From [Flavobacterium] thermophilum (GTDB taxonomy: Bacteria > Bacillota > Bacilli > Bacillales > Anoxybacillaceae), in the NCBI GenBank assembly GCA_900450595.1, contig UGGS01000001.1, forward strand, positions 2,046,001 through 2,110,000: a stretch of DNA of 64,000 bases. Reading direction: 5' to 3'. Shown here one piece after another: positions 31,962-41,800 of this stretch (the stretch's first letter is position 1; every line of letters begins with the position of its first letter). Both the position numbers and the translations under genes were made by a program. The notes beneath the pieces were generated by a model, which searched no databases, was not told the DNA's origin, and saw only the letters and a program-made list of their open reading frames with translations.

Positions 31962-34350
31962 ATTTGCCGCTCTCCCCTTTCGGAGCTTTCAGCTTCACTA
32001 AAGCGTAAATGCCGAGCGCCGCGATCGCCAGCACACAAATTTCAAAAAGTGTATCAAATCCGCGGAAGTCAACTAAGATGACGTTGACAATATTTTTTCC
32101 AGCCGCTTTTTCATACGCGTTTTCAATATGGTATTGAGCGATCGATGCAAAGTTTTTCTCACTGTACGCCAACAAGGCGATCACGCTGACCAACGCGCCG
32201 ACGCCAAGCGAAATAAGAGCGTTCCCAAGCCGGAATCGAACGCCTTTCTCATGGCGGCTGAGCTTCGGCAAATGATAGAAGCAAAGCAAAAACAGCGAAA
32301 CAGAAATCGTTTCAATGACAAGCTGGGTCAATGCCAAGTCAGGCGCCCGGAACAACACAAAGAAAAGGGAAACCGTATAGCCGACCGAACCTAACGCGAT
32401 AATCGCAACAAGACGTGATTTGGCCGCCACAGTCGTCGCTGTTCCGATCAAGGCGACCAACGCCAATATCAGTTCATGGATGCCCACTTCCGCTAAATGG
32501 CTTAGCGAGAGCCTTTCATCTACTTTTAAAGCGATCGTTGCGATAAGCAATGCGATCATCGCGGACAAAATATACAAGAAATACGTCCGAACATACCCGG
32601 TCATGTAACGGCTTGTCAGCGAATACGACCGCTCTTCCATTTGCCGCACGACCGTGTCATATAAGTGATTCAGTGAAAGCCGCCGCGAAAAAACACCGTA
32701 TACGCGCTTCCATGAATCAAACGTCCGATACAGCCACACGCCAAGAACAATCACTCCGATCGTCATCCACACTTCAATCGTCCATCCGTGCCAATGACTA
32801 ATGTGCACGGAAAGCCCCTCTTGGCGGAACAAGCCGTTAACAACAGCATCCACCGCCGGAGCAATCACCGTGTTGGACAACACATTCGGAAACAGTCCAA
32901 AACCGATGACAAGGACGGCCAGCACCACCGGCGCCACAAGCATCCCCACCGGGGCTTCGTGCGGCCGTTTCGGCCATTCCGAAGGCCTCGGAGCGCCAAG
33001 AAACGTTTTCCCAACAAAAAGAAGGCTGTACAAAAAGGTGAACACGCTCCCCACCCAAGCGAGCACCGGAAACAAGATCCCCCAGACATCAAGCGAAAAC
33101 AAATGGGCGTTCGCCACCTGCACCATGGCCGCAAAAAACATTTCTTTGCTTAAAAATCCGTTAAACGGAGGCACACCTGCCATCGACAATGAACCGATGA
33201 CCGCAACGGTAAACGTGACGGGCATAACGCTGAGCAACCCGCCAAGACGCCGGATATCCCGCGTCCCGGTCTCATGATCGACAATGCCGGCAGCCATAAA
33301 CAAGCTTCCTTTAAACGTCGCATGGTTGATTAAGTGAAACACTGCTGCCACCACGGCCGCCATATATAAACGACGATCGCCCGGATCGCCATGAAAAGCC
33401 AGCGCTCCAGCGCCAAGCAGCGACATAATCAACCCGAGCTGGCTCACCGTCGAATAGGCGAGCAACCCTTTCAAATCTGTTTGGCGGGCGGCATGAAACG
33501 ATGCCCAACAAAGCGTCGCCATTCCAATGCCCATCACCAACCAAACCCATAGCGAAGAAACAGCAAAAATCGGAGTGAAGCGAGCCACTAAATAAATGCC
33601 GGCTTTCACCATGGTGGCCGAATGCAAATACGCGCTGACCGGCGTCGGCGCTTCCATCGCGTCCGGAAGCCAAATGTAAAACGGAAACTGCGCGGATTTG
33701 GTAAACGCGCCAAGCAAAATCAAGAGCATCGCCGGAAAAAATAACGGATGTTGCGGCCACGCATCCGCCATAGCCATCCAATCGCGAATGCTGTACGACC
33801 CTCCACTCATGACCGAAAGCAATAAAAATCCTCCAAGCAAAGACAACCCGCCAAGCACGGTGATGAGCATCGATTTTTGCGCCCCATACCGCGAGCGTTC
33901 ACGCTCATTCCAGTAGCCAATCAATAAAAAGGATGAAAACGATGTTAATTCCCAAAATAGATAGAGCGCCATTGCGTTGTCCGAAAGAACGACGCCAAGC
34001 ATCGCTCCCATAAACAAAAGCAAATACACGTAAAAGTGGCCGAGTTTTTCCTTTTCCTTTGGCAAATAGTAAGTCGAATACAGCACGACAAGAGAACCGA
34101 TCCCTGTGATTAGCAACGAAAAGAGCAGCCCTAACCCATCCATATAGACTTGAAAATCCATTCCTAGAGACGGAATCCAAGGGATCGTTTGTCCGTAGGG
34201 GGTAAGAGGGAGATGTTGAATAAAATATAAAAACAATAAGACCGGTAGTGGGAGCACAAACCATCCGGTATGAATCGAACGCACATATTTATACAAAAAC
34301 GGAACGAATAAAGCATAAATCAGTGGTGAGACAATTGCCAAGTTTAACAT
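31954..34350 (-). CDS. mrpA: Na+/H+ antiporter subunit MrpA
   Basis: This is the largest subunit (798 residues), with about 20 membrane helices. The N-terminal part resembles NuoL ([40 protein letters not shown]) and the C-terminal part resembles MrpB/NuoJ. The ATG at 34350 follows AAGGAGG by 7 bases; an 11-codon extension upstream is ignored. It is the first gene of mrpABCDEFG, whose overlaps imply one transcript. The complex exports Na+ for H+ and supports pH and salt tolerance. An extended -10 (TGATACAAT in sense, ~34408) lies upstream. Confidence 0.95.
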   Translation of the reverse strand: MLNLAIVSPLIYALFVPFLYKYVRSIHTGWFVLPLPVLLFLYFIQHLPLTPYGQTIPWIPSLGMDFQVYMDGLGLLFSLLITGIGSLVVLYSTYYLPKEKEKLGHFYVYLLLFMGAMLGVVLSDNAMALYLFWELTSFSSFLLIGYWNERERSRYGAQKSMLITVLGGLSLLGGFLLLSVMSGGSYSIRDWMAMADAWPQHPLFFPAMLLILLGAFTKSAQFPFYIWLPDAMEAPTPVSAYLHSATMVKAGIYLVARFTPIFAVSSLWVWLVMGIGMATLCWASFHAARQTDLKGLLAYSTVSQLGLIMSLLGAGALAFHGDPGDRRLYMAAVVAAVFHLINHATFKGSLFMAAGIVDHETGTRDIRRLGGLLSVMPVTFTVAVIGSLSMAGVPPFNGFLSKEMFFAAMVQVANAHLFSLDVWGILFPVLAWVGSVFTFLYSLLFVGKTFLGAPRPSEWPKRPHEAPVGMLVAPVVLAVLVIGFGLFPNVLSNTVIAPAVDAVVNGLFRQEGLSVHISHWHGWTIEVWMTIGVIVLGVWLYRTFDSWKRVYGVFSRRLSLNHLYDTVVRQMEERSYSLTSRYMTGYVRTYFLYILSAMIALLIATIALKVDERLSLSHLAEVGIHELILALVALIGTATTVAAKSRLVAIIALGSVGYTVSLFFVLFRAPDLALTQLVIETISVSLFLLCFYHLPKLSRHEKGVRFRLGNALISLGVGALVSVIALLAYSEKNFASIAQYHIENAYEKAAGKNIVNVILVDFRGFDTLFEICVLAIAALGIYALVKLKAPKGESGKYE

Positions 34351-35092
34351 GAACCATCCTCCTTCCCTATTGTTTCCCCTCACATCGCCCCGCTTATCCT
34401 ACTTCGTATTGTATCATAAACTCCCGCCTCTGTCGGCACAACGGTCTGCTGAAAATCAAGCCAGACTTTCGCCGCCTATCTGTATACGAAAAATTCCTAA
34501 AAAAGTTTCCCCTTACGCTGCCAATCGCCAATCGCATCGTTTCGATCGAGCAGGTTCCCTGCTTTGGCGGCTGCCAACATCCGTTCACGTCGGCCGCACC
34601 TGATGCGATAGCGCCGTTTCCAGACGATGCACAGCGCTGGAAGCGGTGTTGTCGTTGGCGCCTTGCCGGACCAGAAGCTCCTGTCACACCAAAACGGTTC
34701 TTGCCGCCGGCCTTCGTGAAAGAAAAAAAGACAGCGACCGTCCCATCGCCGTCTGGCGTCTAACCAAACTCGCCGGGCACCAACGCCCGGCGGCCCCTTC
34801 CATTCATTTTGCGCATCCGCTATAATTTTACTGAAAATTAAAAAAGGAACTTTATTACCATATCAAAAATAGGCATTTATTCATAAAAATCAATCAATTC
34901 ATTTCCTTCTATATCCTTTCATGCGGAAAAATCCACTGAAAAACGAGTACAGCATTCGAGCCCGCAGCATTTTATCAGAACGACGAAACCACTCTAAGGG
35001 AACACGATGGGGAGACGGCCATCTTCCTCTTTTTTCGCTCGATCTTTCCGGACCAAGACGATTTTCTTATCCGTCCATCCGCACCCCTTCTT
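34351..35092. other. Gene-free region upstream of mrp
   Basis: About 740 bp without a convincing gene. It contains the probable mrpA -10 region (~34408-34413) and a GC hairpin GCCGGGC/GCCCGGC near 34770-34790. Open frames lack ribosome-binding sites and recognisable motifs. Confidence 0.45.
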
Positions 35093-35251
35093 TTACGCAT
35101 TGCCGTTTTCATCCGTCGGCTGCCGAGCCCCGATTTCCGCCGGGGTGCGCAAATCGTAGCCCTCGTCATTTTTGCTCGTATGAATGATGTCTTCGTTCGC
35201 TCCGATTTTGCTCGCCCGTTTCAGCTCCTCATCCGGCACGAACCAATCCAT
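35093..35251 (-). CDS. Small acidic protein, 52 aa, unknown function
   Basis: A consensus AAAGGAGGT lies 7 bases before an ATG that opens MDWFVPDEELKRASKIG and runs 52 codons to a stop at 35093. The product is hydrophilic and acidic, without membrane segment or cysteine. Third-position GC is high like neighbouring real genes. I do not recognise a family. It is monocistronic and divergent from bioY. Confidence 0.7.
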   Translation of the reverse strand: MDWFVPDEELKRASKIGANEDIIHTSKNDEGYDLRTPAEIGARQPTDENGNA

Positions 35252-35363
35252 GGCCAAGACCTCCTTTCACGCTCCTCGCCGCGTTGTCCGCATGAAGCGC
35301 TCGAGGAGTCGTTTTTCTTATCATCCCCCCAAGCCGCTTTATCATCCACCGAAAAAAAGAGGA

Positions 35364-35392
35364 TTGACAGCCTAGCGGTTGTTCGGTACGAT
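35364..35392 (+). promoter_or_regulatory. Sigma-A promoter of bioY
   Basis: TTGACA (35364-35369) and TACGAT (35387-35392) are spaced by 17 bases. Confidence 0.7.
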
Positions 35393-35393
35393 T

Positions 35394-35423
35394 TTGTTAA
35401 CGGGCAAAAAAAGGGGGTTTACA
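35394..35423 (+). promoter_or_regulatory. BirA (biotin repressor) operator
   Basis: TTGTTAAC (35394-35401) and GTTTACA (35417-35423) are separated by 15 bases, the spacing of Bacillus BirA boxes. The site sits between the -10 and the start codon of bioY, and its right half overlaps the space between ribosome-binding site and ATG. Confidence 0.75.
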
Positions 35424-35424
35424 T

Positions 35425-36030
35425 ATGGAGCGACGGACTTCGCTTCGACCGATTGACATGACGCTTGCCGCTATGTTCGTCGCCTTGATGGCGATTGGCG
35501 CGAACATTACGTCATGGGTGCCGTTTCTTGTCGTCGGCGGCGTGCCAATCACGCTGCAAACGTTTTTCTGCGTCCTGGCCGGAGCGGTGTTAGGGCGACG
35601 GCTCGGTGCGGTGGCGATGATTGTGTACATGCTCGTCGGCCTCGCCGGCGTGCCGGTGTTTTCCAAACTTAGCGGCGGATTGTCGATGATTTTCCAACCG
35701 ACATTTGGCTTCATTCTTTCGTTTATCGTTGCCGCTTATGCGACCGGATGGGTCATCAACCGCGGCCCGCAGCCGGCGTCAAAAGCTCGTTTCGTCACCG
35801 CCGCACTCGTTGGCATGGTCATCAACTATGTCATCGGCACGAACTGGATGTATATGGCTTATCAATTATGGGCCGAAGCGCCAAAAGGATTGTCGTACCA
35901 AATGGTATGGGGCTGGATGCTGGTTCCGCTGCCAAAAGACATTTTGCTATCGATCGCAGCCGGCTTGATCGCCCCAAAGCTTTGCCGGGCGATCGGACGC
36001 TCCTCTTCCGCGAGCCGTCCGGCGGCATAA
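35425..36030 (+). CDS. bioY: Biotin transporter, ECF substrate-binding subunit BioY
   Basis: The 201-residue, six-helix membrane protein has the BioY signatures GVPITLQTFFCVLAGAVLGR and PTFGFILSF. It captures biotin and works with a shared ECF energising module that is not in this window. AAAAAGGGGG precedes the ATG. Expression should be repressed by BirA-biotinyl-AMP through the upstream operator. Single gene with its own terminator. Confidence 0.93.
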   Translation: MERRTSLRPIDMTLAAMFVALMAIGANITSWVPFLVVGGVPITLQTFFCVLAGAVLGRRLGAVAMIVYMLVGLAGVPVFSKLSGGLSMIFQPTFGFILSFIVAAYATGWVINRGPQPASKARFVTAALVGMVINYVIGTNWMYMAYQLWAEAPKGLSYQMVWGWMLVPLPKDILLSIAAGLIAPKLCRAIGRSSSASRPAA

Positions 36031-36033
36031 ACG

Positions 36034-36066
36034 AAGCGCGCCTGTTTGACAACAGGCGCGCTTTTT
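36034..36066. terminator. Terminator of bioY (and pit)
   Basis: AAGCGCGCCTGTT pairs with AACAGGCGCGC and is followed by TTTTT; it lies between convergent genes. Confidence 0.88.
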
Positions 36067-36089
36067 GTTTGGAAACCCTCGATCATGGA

Positions 36090-37088
36090 TTAGAAGAATA
36101 AACGAAGGATCTGGTACACAAACCCCGCAATCAACGCTGACACTGGCAAGGTGATGATCCATGTCAGCACAATGCGGCGAGCGACGCCCCATTTGACGCC
36201 TTTCACCCGTTGGGCGGCGCCGACCCCCATGATGGCCGAGGAAATGACGTGCGTCGTGCTGACCGGCAAGTGGAACATCGTCGCTGAAAGAATGACGAGC
36301 GCGGACGACAAATCGGCCGCCGCCCCGTTGATCGGGCGGATTTTCATAATTTTCCCGCCGACCGTTTTAATGATCTTCCACCCACCAACGGCCGTTCCCA
36401 ACCCCATGGCCAAGGCGGCAGAAATGCGCACCCATTCAGGAATGTCGGTCGTCGCGTGGTATCCGCCGGCGATTAACGCCATCGTAATGATCCCCATCGC
36501 TTTTTGAGCGTCGTTTGTTCCGTGCGTATACGCCTGAAACGCCGCGGTCACAATTTGAAACATCCGAAAGCCCCTCGTCGTGCTGTATAAGTTGGCGTTT
36601 TTAAAGATAAAACGAAAAATGTTCATAATGATAAAGCCGACCCCTAACGCCAAAAAAGGGGAAAGAATGAGTGATTGTAAAATTTTCAAAAACCCGCCAT
36701 AATTCAAAATCCCAACCCCAGCCGCGGAAATCGCCGCTCCGGCGACCGAACCGATGATCGCGTGCGAAGAGCTGCTCGGGATGCCGTAATACCACGTGAT
36801 CAAATTCCAGGCAATGGCTGATGTCAACGCTGCTAAAATAATGAGCGGCCCATTTTCTAGGGCAAACGGGTCGACAATGTCTTTCGTAATCGTTTTGGCG
36901 ACACCGGTGAAGGTGAGCGCGCCGATAAAGTTCATCGTTGCAGCCAAAATAATGGCTTGGCGCGGCGTGAGCGCTCTCGTCGACACCGACGTCGCAATGG
37001 CGTTCGCGGTATCGTGAAACCCGTTAATAAAGTCAAACGCCAACGCGAAAACCACAATGAATATCGTCAAGACTAAAATCATATCCAT
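36090..37088 (-). CDS. pit: Low-affinity inorganic phosphate transporter, PiT family
   Basis: The 332-residue protein has about ten membrane helices and the two PiT signature repeats: FDFINGFHDTANAIATSVST near the N-terminus and AYTHGTNDAQKAMGII in the second half. It takes up metal-phosphate with protons. It lies 17 bases after the DUF47 gene, forming the ykaA-pit pair common in Bacillales. Confidence 0.93.
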   Translation of the reverse strand: MDMILVLTIFIVVFALAFDFINGFHDTANAIATSVSTRALTPRQAIILAATMNFIGALTFTGVAKTITKDIVDPFALENGPLIILAALTSAIAWNLITWYYGIPSSSSHAIIGSVAGAAISAAGVGILNYGGFLKILQSLILSPFLALGVGFIIMNIFRFIFKNANLYSTTRGFRMFQIVTAAFQAYTHGTNDAQKAMGIITMALIAGGYHATTDIPEWVRISAALAMGLGTAVGGWKIIKTVGGKIMKIRPINGAAADLSSALVILSATMFHLPVSTTHVISSAIMGVGAAQRVKGVKWGVARRIVLTWIITLPVSALIAGFVYQILRLFF

Positions 37089-37105
37089 AAAAACAACGTC
37101 CCCTT

Positions 37106-37726
37106 TTACGCGTTGCGCATAATGATCGTCTCGAGCGTATTCGCGACATCTTCACAGCTGTCAGCAATCTCTTCCAACATTTCGTAAAGCTCTTTGTATT
37201 GGATGAGCTTAATCGGGTCTTTTTGCGTCACAAACAAGTTTTTGATCGACGCGCGCAAAATTTCGTCGCATTTCGTTTCGTAATCCTTGATTTTAATGGC
37301 GTGCTGGCGCATGTCAAGCAACTTTTTGTGCGACAGCAGTTCGAGCGCATGAACGATTTCGATCGTGCTTTGGTAAATATAGTCGAAGAACTTCACCATA
37401 TGTTCGTCAATGTCCGTGAATGAGAACATTTCAAACCGGGCGGAGCATTGTTCAAACCCATCAAGCACATCATCCATTTTCATCGCCAGCTGATGGATGT
37501 CCTCCCGTTCAATCGGCGTAATGAACGTTTTGTTCAATTGGACGACAAGCTCATGGATGAACGAATCGCCTTTCCGTTCATACTCTTTCATGACGCGGGC
37601 GAATTCTTTCAAGTCGCTCACGCCTCGGATTTTATACTCAACAAAGTATTGGGCTGCTTCCTTGACATTTTCCGAAATCGTAAACAACATGTCGAAGAAA
37701 ACGTCCTTTTTTGGGGAAAAGATCAT
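37106..37726 (-). CDS. ykaA: DUF47/PhoU-like regulator of phosphate transport
   Basis: This all-helical PhoU-domain protein (~206 residues; MIFSPKKDVFFDMLFTISENV, DDVLDGFEQCSARF, EEIADSCEDVANTLETI) usually partners PiT transporters and is thought to control them. The ATG at 37726 has GGAGG 9 bases before it; a GTG three codons earlier abuts the ribosome-binding site. The upstream region has Pho-box-like repeats. Confidence 0.9.
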   Translation of the reverse strand: MIFSPKKDVFFDMLFTISENVKEAAQYFVEYKIRGVSDLKEFARVMKEYERKGDSFIHELVVQLNKTFITPIEREDIHQLAMKMDDVLDGFEQCSARFEMFSFTDIDEHMVKFFDYIYQSTIEIVHALELLSHKKLLDMRQHAIKIKDYETKCDEILRASIKNLFVTQKDPIKLIQYKELYEMLEEIADSCEDVANTLETIIMRNA

Positions 37727-37769
37727 TGAGGCCACCCTCCATCTCAGAAATCGAAAATCACCGCTACTT

Positions 37770-37842
37770 ATTGTAGCAATTTACACAGCATTTACAATAA
37801 GACAATCAAAAATTTTACACGAAATTTACATTACCTTTACAT
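37770..37842 (-). promoter_or_regulatory. Pho-box-like direct repeats and promoter before ykaA-pit
   Basis: On the plus strand TTACA(C/A/T) hexamers start at 37781, 37792, 37815, 37826 and 37837, with exact 11-bp steps inside each group. PhoP binds such TT(A/T/C)ACA arrays. The repeats run opposite to the regulated genes and overlap a minus-strand TTGTAA/TACAAT promoter (37792-37797 and 37770-37775). Confidence 0.6.
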
Positions 37843-37886
37843 TTTGTTCGCTTTTCCTGCCCATGTATTATGTAGCGTGCCAAACA

Positions 37887-37919
37887 AAAGCCGAAGCTAT
37901 GCACATTTGCTTCGGCTTT
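37887..37919 (-). terminator. Terminator of pepA
   Basis: AAAGCCGAAGC pairs with GCTTCGGCTTT and is followed on the minus strand by TGTTTGG. Confidence 0.75.
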
Positions 37920-37980
37920 CCCATTCGACATCGCGCGGCCGCCCGCTCTATCCGGATCGCGGCGGCCGCTTGCGTCCTGC

Positions 37981-39474
37981 TTATTCAAACCGTTCGACAA
38001 ACGCGGTGAGCGTCCGCACCATGACGCCCGTCGCCCCGGCCGGGCCGAGGTCGCCGTCTTTCTTTGCGGTCGCCGTGCCGGCAATGTCCAAATGCACCCA
38101 CGGGGTGTCTTCGGCGAATTCGCCGATAAACGCCCCGCCCATAATGGCGTGCCCTTCGCGCCCCGGGGAGTTGTTCAAATCGGCGATTTTGCTGCTTCGC
38201 ACCCGCTCGCGGTCGTGTTCGGTGATCGGCAGCCGCCAAATGAATTCCCCGGTTTCGGCGGACGCTTCAAGCAGCTGCTCAAACAGCGCCTCGTTGTTCG
38301 TCATCGCCCCTGTTTTGTCCGTGCCAAGGGCGACGATCACTCCGCCTGTCAGCGTGGCGACATCGATGATATAGCTGGCGCCGTGCTGTTTCGCATAAGT
38401 CACCGCATCGGCCAAAATGAGCCGCCCTTCAGCGTCCGTGTTGCGGACTTCGATCGTTTTTCCTGACAGCGATGTGATGACATCATCCGGTTTGAACGCC
38501 TCGCCGCTGATCATATTGTCGGTCGCCGGAATGACGGCGAGCACGTTTTGTTCCGGCCGCAGTTCGCCGATCGCTTCCATCGCCCCGAGCACCGCCGCCG
38601 CGCCGGCCATATCGGTTTTCATGTCGACCATGCTGTCGCGCGGCTTCAAACAATAGCCGCCCGTATCGAACGTCACCCCTTTGCCGACGAGGGCGATCAC
38701 GTCTTCCCACTCGTCTTTTCCTTGGTATTTTAAGACGATCAGTTTGGGCGGCTGTTTCGAGCCTTGATTGACGGCCAAAAGCGCTCCCATGCCGAGCCGC
38801 TCCATGTCTTCTTTCTCCAAAACTTCATAGTCAAAATCGTATCGGTTCGCGAGCTTCACGGCATAATCAGCCAAATCCGACGCCGTCAGCAAATTCCCCG
38901 GCGTGTTGACGAGCGTGCGCGCCGAGTTCGTCGCCTTCCCGTACACCGAACCGACGAACAAGCTCGCCTCGATGTCCGCTGCGTCCGCCCCCGTATAAAC
39001 GGTGAGCGATTTCATCTCATAGTCCCGCTCTCGCCTGTTTTGCTTGTATCCCGGGAACTCATACGTCGCCAAATAATACGCTTCGGCAAGCGCATGCGCG
39101 GCTTCGTTTTCGTCGACGTCCCCGGCCGTAAACGTGTCAAGCGCGACCGACGCTTTCGTCCGCTTCGCCTGCTTCAACGTGCGGAACAGCTTGCCAAACG
39201 CCTCGCGCAGCCGCGCAAACGTCAGCTCCTCTTTTTTGCCGAGCCCGACAAAATAGAGTCGTTTCGCCCCGGCCGGCAAAAGCGGGTGAATCACGGCGAT
39301 GCTCCCCCGTTTCGCGGAAATGTCGCCTTCCTTCCACAGTCCGGACAGCTGTCCGCCAAGGCGGGCGTCATACTCGCCGGCAAGGCCGGCAAACGGCTGC
39401 CCCCCTTCAAACAAGCCGATGACCAACGCTTCCTCGTTCGTTTCGACAGACGGCAATGGCTTTACCGTAAACAT
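37981..39474 (-). CDS. pepA: Leucyl aminopeptidase (peptidase family M17)
   Basis: The cytosolic two-metal aminopeptidase has a 497-residue length. The M17 signature [17 protein letters not shown] and the metal-site strings [16 protein letters not shown] and [16 protein letters not shown] are visible in the C-terminal half. The start [12 protein letters not shown] follows AAAGGATGAG; 19 upstream codons of open frame have no signal. It corresponds to B. subtilis yuiE and has its own terminator. Confidence 0.94.
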   Translation of the reverse strand: MFTVKPLPSVETNEEALVIGLFEGGQPFAGLAGEYDARLGGQLSGLWKEGDISAKRGSIAVIHPLLPAGAKRLYFVGLGKKEELTFARLREAFGKLFRTLKQAKRTKASVALDTFTAGDVDENEAAHALAEAYYLATYEFPGYKQNRRERDYEMKSLTVYTGADAADIEASLFVGSVYGKATNSARTLVNTPGNLLTASDLADYAVKLANRYDFDYEVLEKEDMERLGMGALLAVNQGSKQPPKLIVLKYQGKDEWEDVIALVGKGVTFDTGGYCLKPRDSMVDMKTDMAGAAAVLGAMEAIGELRPEQNVLAVIPATDNMISGEAFKPDDVITSLSGKTIEVRNTDAEGRLILADAVTYAKQHGASYIIDVATLTGGVIVALGTDKTGAMTNNEALFEQLLEASAETGEFIWRLPITEHDRERVRSSKIADLNNSPGREGHAIMGGAFIGEFAEDTPWVHLDIAGTATAKKDGDLGPAGATGVMVRTLTAFVERFE

Positions 39475-39645
39475 CGTCTCATCCTTTCTATGATTATGCC
39501 TTCCCGTCTTCATTATAGCGAAACAAGCCAATTATTTCGATCATCTAATGGATGAATTCGCCATATTTAAAAACAAGGGGGGCGAAAGAGGGAAAAAGGC
39601 GGGATGGGGCGAATGGATAACCATACTCCGATGCAGAAAGGACCG

Positions 39646-40386
39646 ATGCCGTTGAAAATCGTTTCCTTATGTCCAAGCAACACCGAGCTGCTCGCTTATC
39701 TCGGCCGCCTTGGCGATGTCGCCGCCGTCGACGATTCGTCCGACTGGCCGCCCGAGGTGAAGCAGCTGCCAAACGTCGGGCCGGATTTGCACATTGATAT
39801 GGACCGCGTCGAGGCGCTCAAGCCTGACCTGGTCGTCGCCTCTTTAAGCGTGCCCGGCATGGAGCGCAACGTCGAGGAACTCAAACGGCGCGGGCTCCCG
39901 CACCTTGTCCTGGCGCCGAATTCACTTGAGGACATCGCCAACGATCTCCTTCAGCTCGGCGAGGCGCTTGGCGAAACGAAAAAAGCGGCCGACCTCGTCC
40001 GCCGCTACCGCGCATTTCTCAGCGAATACCGCGAGCGGGCCGCAACGGTGGCGGAGCCGGCCCGCCTCTATTGGGAATGGTGGCCGCGGCCGATTTTCAC
40101 GCCGGGCGGGGCAAACTGGCTGAGCGAACTAAGCGAACTCGCCGGCGGGCGCAACGTGTTCGCCGACCGTCCGGAAGCGAGCGTCCAGACGGAATGGGAA
40201 GACGTCGTCGCCCGCAACCCGTCGCACGTGCTGCTCGTTTGGGTCGGCGTGCAGACGAAAAACATGAACGCCAACGCCGTTATCGCGCGCCCGCACGCCG
40301 ACAAGACTGAGGCGGTCCGTGCCGGGCGCATCCACGTGTTGGAAGAAGCGCTCTATTGCCGGCCGTCGCCGCGCCTTTTAGTCGGA
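39646..40386 (+). pseudogene. Cobalamin-binding (BtuF-like) protein, 5' part, interrupted by transposon
   Basis: This is the first 247 codons of a soluble periplasmic-binding-type protein without a signal peptide: KIVSLCPSNTELLAYLGRL, DDSSDWPPEVKQLPNVG, LEEALYCRPSPRLLVG. AAAGGA precedes the ATG at 39646. After GTC GGA (40386) a transposon begins, replacing the C-terminus with foreign codons. The missing end lies at 43835-43912. The uninterrupted gene would code about 272 residues. Confidence 0.88.
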
Positions 40387-40577
40387 ATGAACCTCCCCCA
40401 CTTACGCCTGTAGGCGTTGAAGTGGGGGTTTCTTGCCTTTTTCTTTCCGGGTGTTTCACGATACACCGGGTTTCCCGTGTATCTCGTGACCAAGCACGGA
40501 AACACAACAGAAAGAAATAGCAAGCAACATCATGCCAAAGCATGAAGGGTGGGAACTCACCATCTACTACTTCTCGC
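40387..40577 (-). ncRNA. Predicted omega-RNA (TnpB guide RNA scaffold)
   Basis: The stretch after the tnpB stop to the element end is rich in short inverted repeats (TTCATGC/GCATGAT, ACGGGAAACCCGGTGT, the end hairpin). In TnpB systems this right-end region is the scaffold and the guide is taken from flanking DNA. Here the guide would begin TCCGACTAAAAGGCGCGG, host sequence. The scaffold 5' end is not defined and may lie inside tnpB. Confidence 0.6.
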
Positions 40578-41762
40578 TTACGCGATCCGTAGATACTTGT
40601 GGTTCGTTATTTTCATCGGTCGGAATTCTCCATATAAGTGTTTTGTAAGAATATTGCATGCCGAATGGACATCCCGATGCTGAGAATAACCACAAGCACA
40701 AATAAAATTTCTAGAAGAAGGTTTTTTCTTCTTCCCGCAAACAGGACATGTTTGCGTGGTATACGATTCATCCACTTTTTCAAAAGTGATGCCTTTAGCT
40801 TCTAGTTTGTATTTCAAATAGTCGTAGAGTTTGCCAAAACACCAGTTCGATAATTTTTGGTTCACCAATTTGGATCGCTTTTTCTTTTTGTTGCGCTGGA
40901 CGCCTTCGACATCGCCTATCATGAAATGTTTGACGTTTTGTTCCAAACACCAATCGACCAATTGTTTGGTCGTTTTATGCAAGCAGTCTTTTAATTGCGC
41001 TTCGCTTTTCGATAAAATATATTGCTTCGCGCGGTTATATTTTTTCCATTTACGCGAACCTTTTTTACATTTGGACATCTTTTTTTGCAGTTCTGCTATT
41101 TTTTTATTTCGAAGGCGATGAATGCTTCTTATTTTTCTACCGGTGATGATGATGCTGCTTCCGTTTTCGCTGACGGCACTAATGGCGTGAATTTCGCCAG
41201 GATCACCGGCAGCGATAGTTCCTTCTTTTTTAGTAGTTGGTTGTTCACCGTTTTCATAACTGAGGCAAAGCATGAGTTTCCAATGTTTCGCATCAAAAAT
41301 GAGTTCGATTTCTTTGACAGTGCCGTTTGGAATTTGTTCTTTATCGATTTTCACTACAATAGGAGGTTGGTTTTTTCTTTCCCAGCGACCCATTTTCAGT
41401 TCAATGGTCCCATTTGGGTGAATGATAAATCCGTTATTTGCCCATTTCGTGTTGAAATATTTTTTCTGTTTGTACGGATATTTGTTATCTAGCCCTTTTT
41501 GTTTGGCTTTTTTGGCGCTGTCTCTGGCGTTCAAATATTTATGGCATACGGCTTGAATGCTTTGGCTATGGATCGGGTATTTGCCCTTCGTTTGTTTTTG
41601 AAGTTCGGTTTGGTTGATCCATTTTCCATTATTCTTTAATGCATAGTTTTTGGCAATGACTAAACAGTCATTCCAAATTTGAGCCGATATTCGGTTGCAT
41701 TCGAATAATCGATCGATATCTTTTTTTGATGTTTGAAAAGGTATTTTGACCGTTCGATACAT
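40578..41762 (-). CDS. tnpB: RNA-guided nuclease TnpB
   Basis: The 394-residue protein has an N-terminal OrfB helix-turn-helix-like part and a split RuvC nuclease domain: D187 in AAGDPGE, E286 in GDVEGVQ and D364 in HRDVHSACN. A zinc ribbon holds C339, C342, C355 and C357. All catalytic residues are present and the frame is intact, so it is probably active. AAGGAGGTGAAAGG lies just before the ATG. The nested IS lies only ~38 bases upstream of the start and may have cut off its promoter. Confidence 0.93.
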   Translation of the reverse strand: MYRTVKIPFQTSKKDIDRLFECNRISAQIWNDCLVIAKNYALKNNGKWINQTELQKQTKGKYPIHSQSIQAVCHKYLNARDSAKKAKQKGLDNKYPYKQKKYFNTKWANNGFIIHPNGTIELKMGRWERKNQPPIVVKIDKEQIPNGTVKEIELIFDAKHWKLMLCLSYENGEQPTTKKEGTIAAGDPGEIHAISAVSENGSSIIITGRKIRSIHRLRNKKIAELQKKMSKCKKGSRKWKKYNRAKQYILSKSEAQLKDCLHKTTKQLVDWCLEQNVKHFMIGDVEGVQRNKKKKRSKLVNQKLSNWCFGKLYDYLKYKLEAKGITFEKVDESYTTQTCPVCGKKKKPSSRNFICACGYSQHRDVHSACNILTKHLYGEFRPMKITNHKYLRIA

Positions 41763-41800
41763 CCTTTCACCTCCTTACTTATAATATAAAATATGAATAA

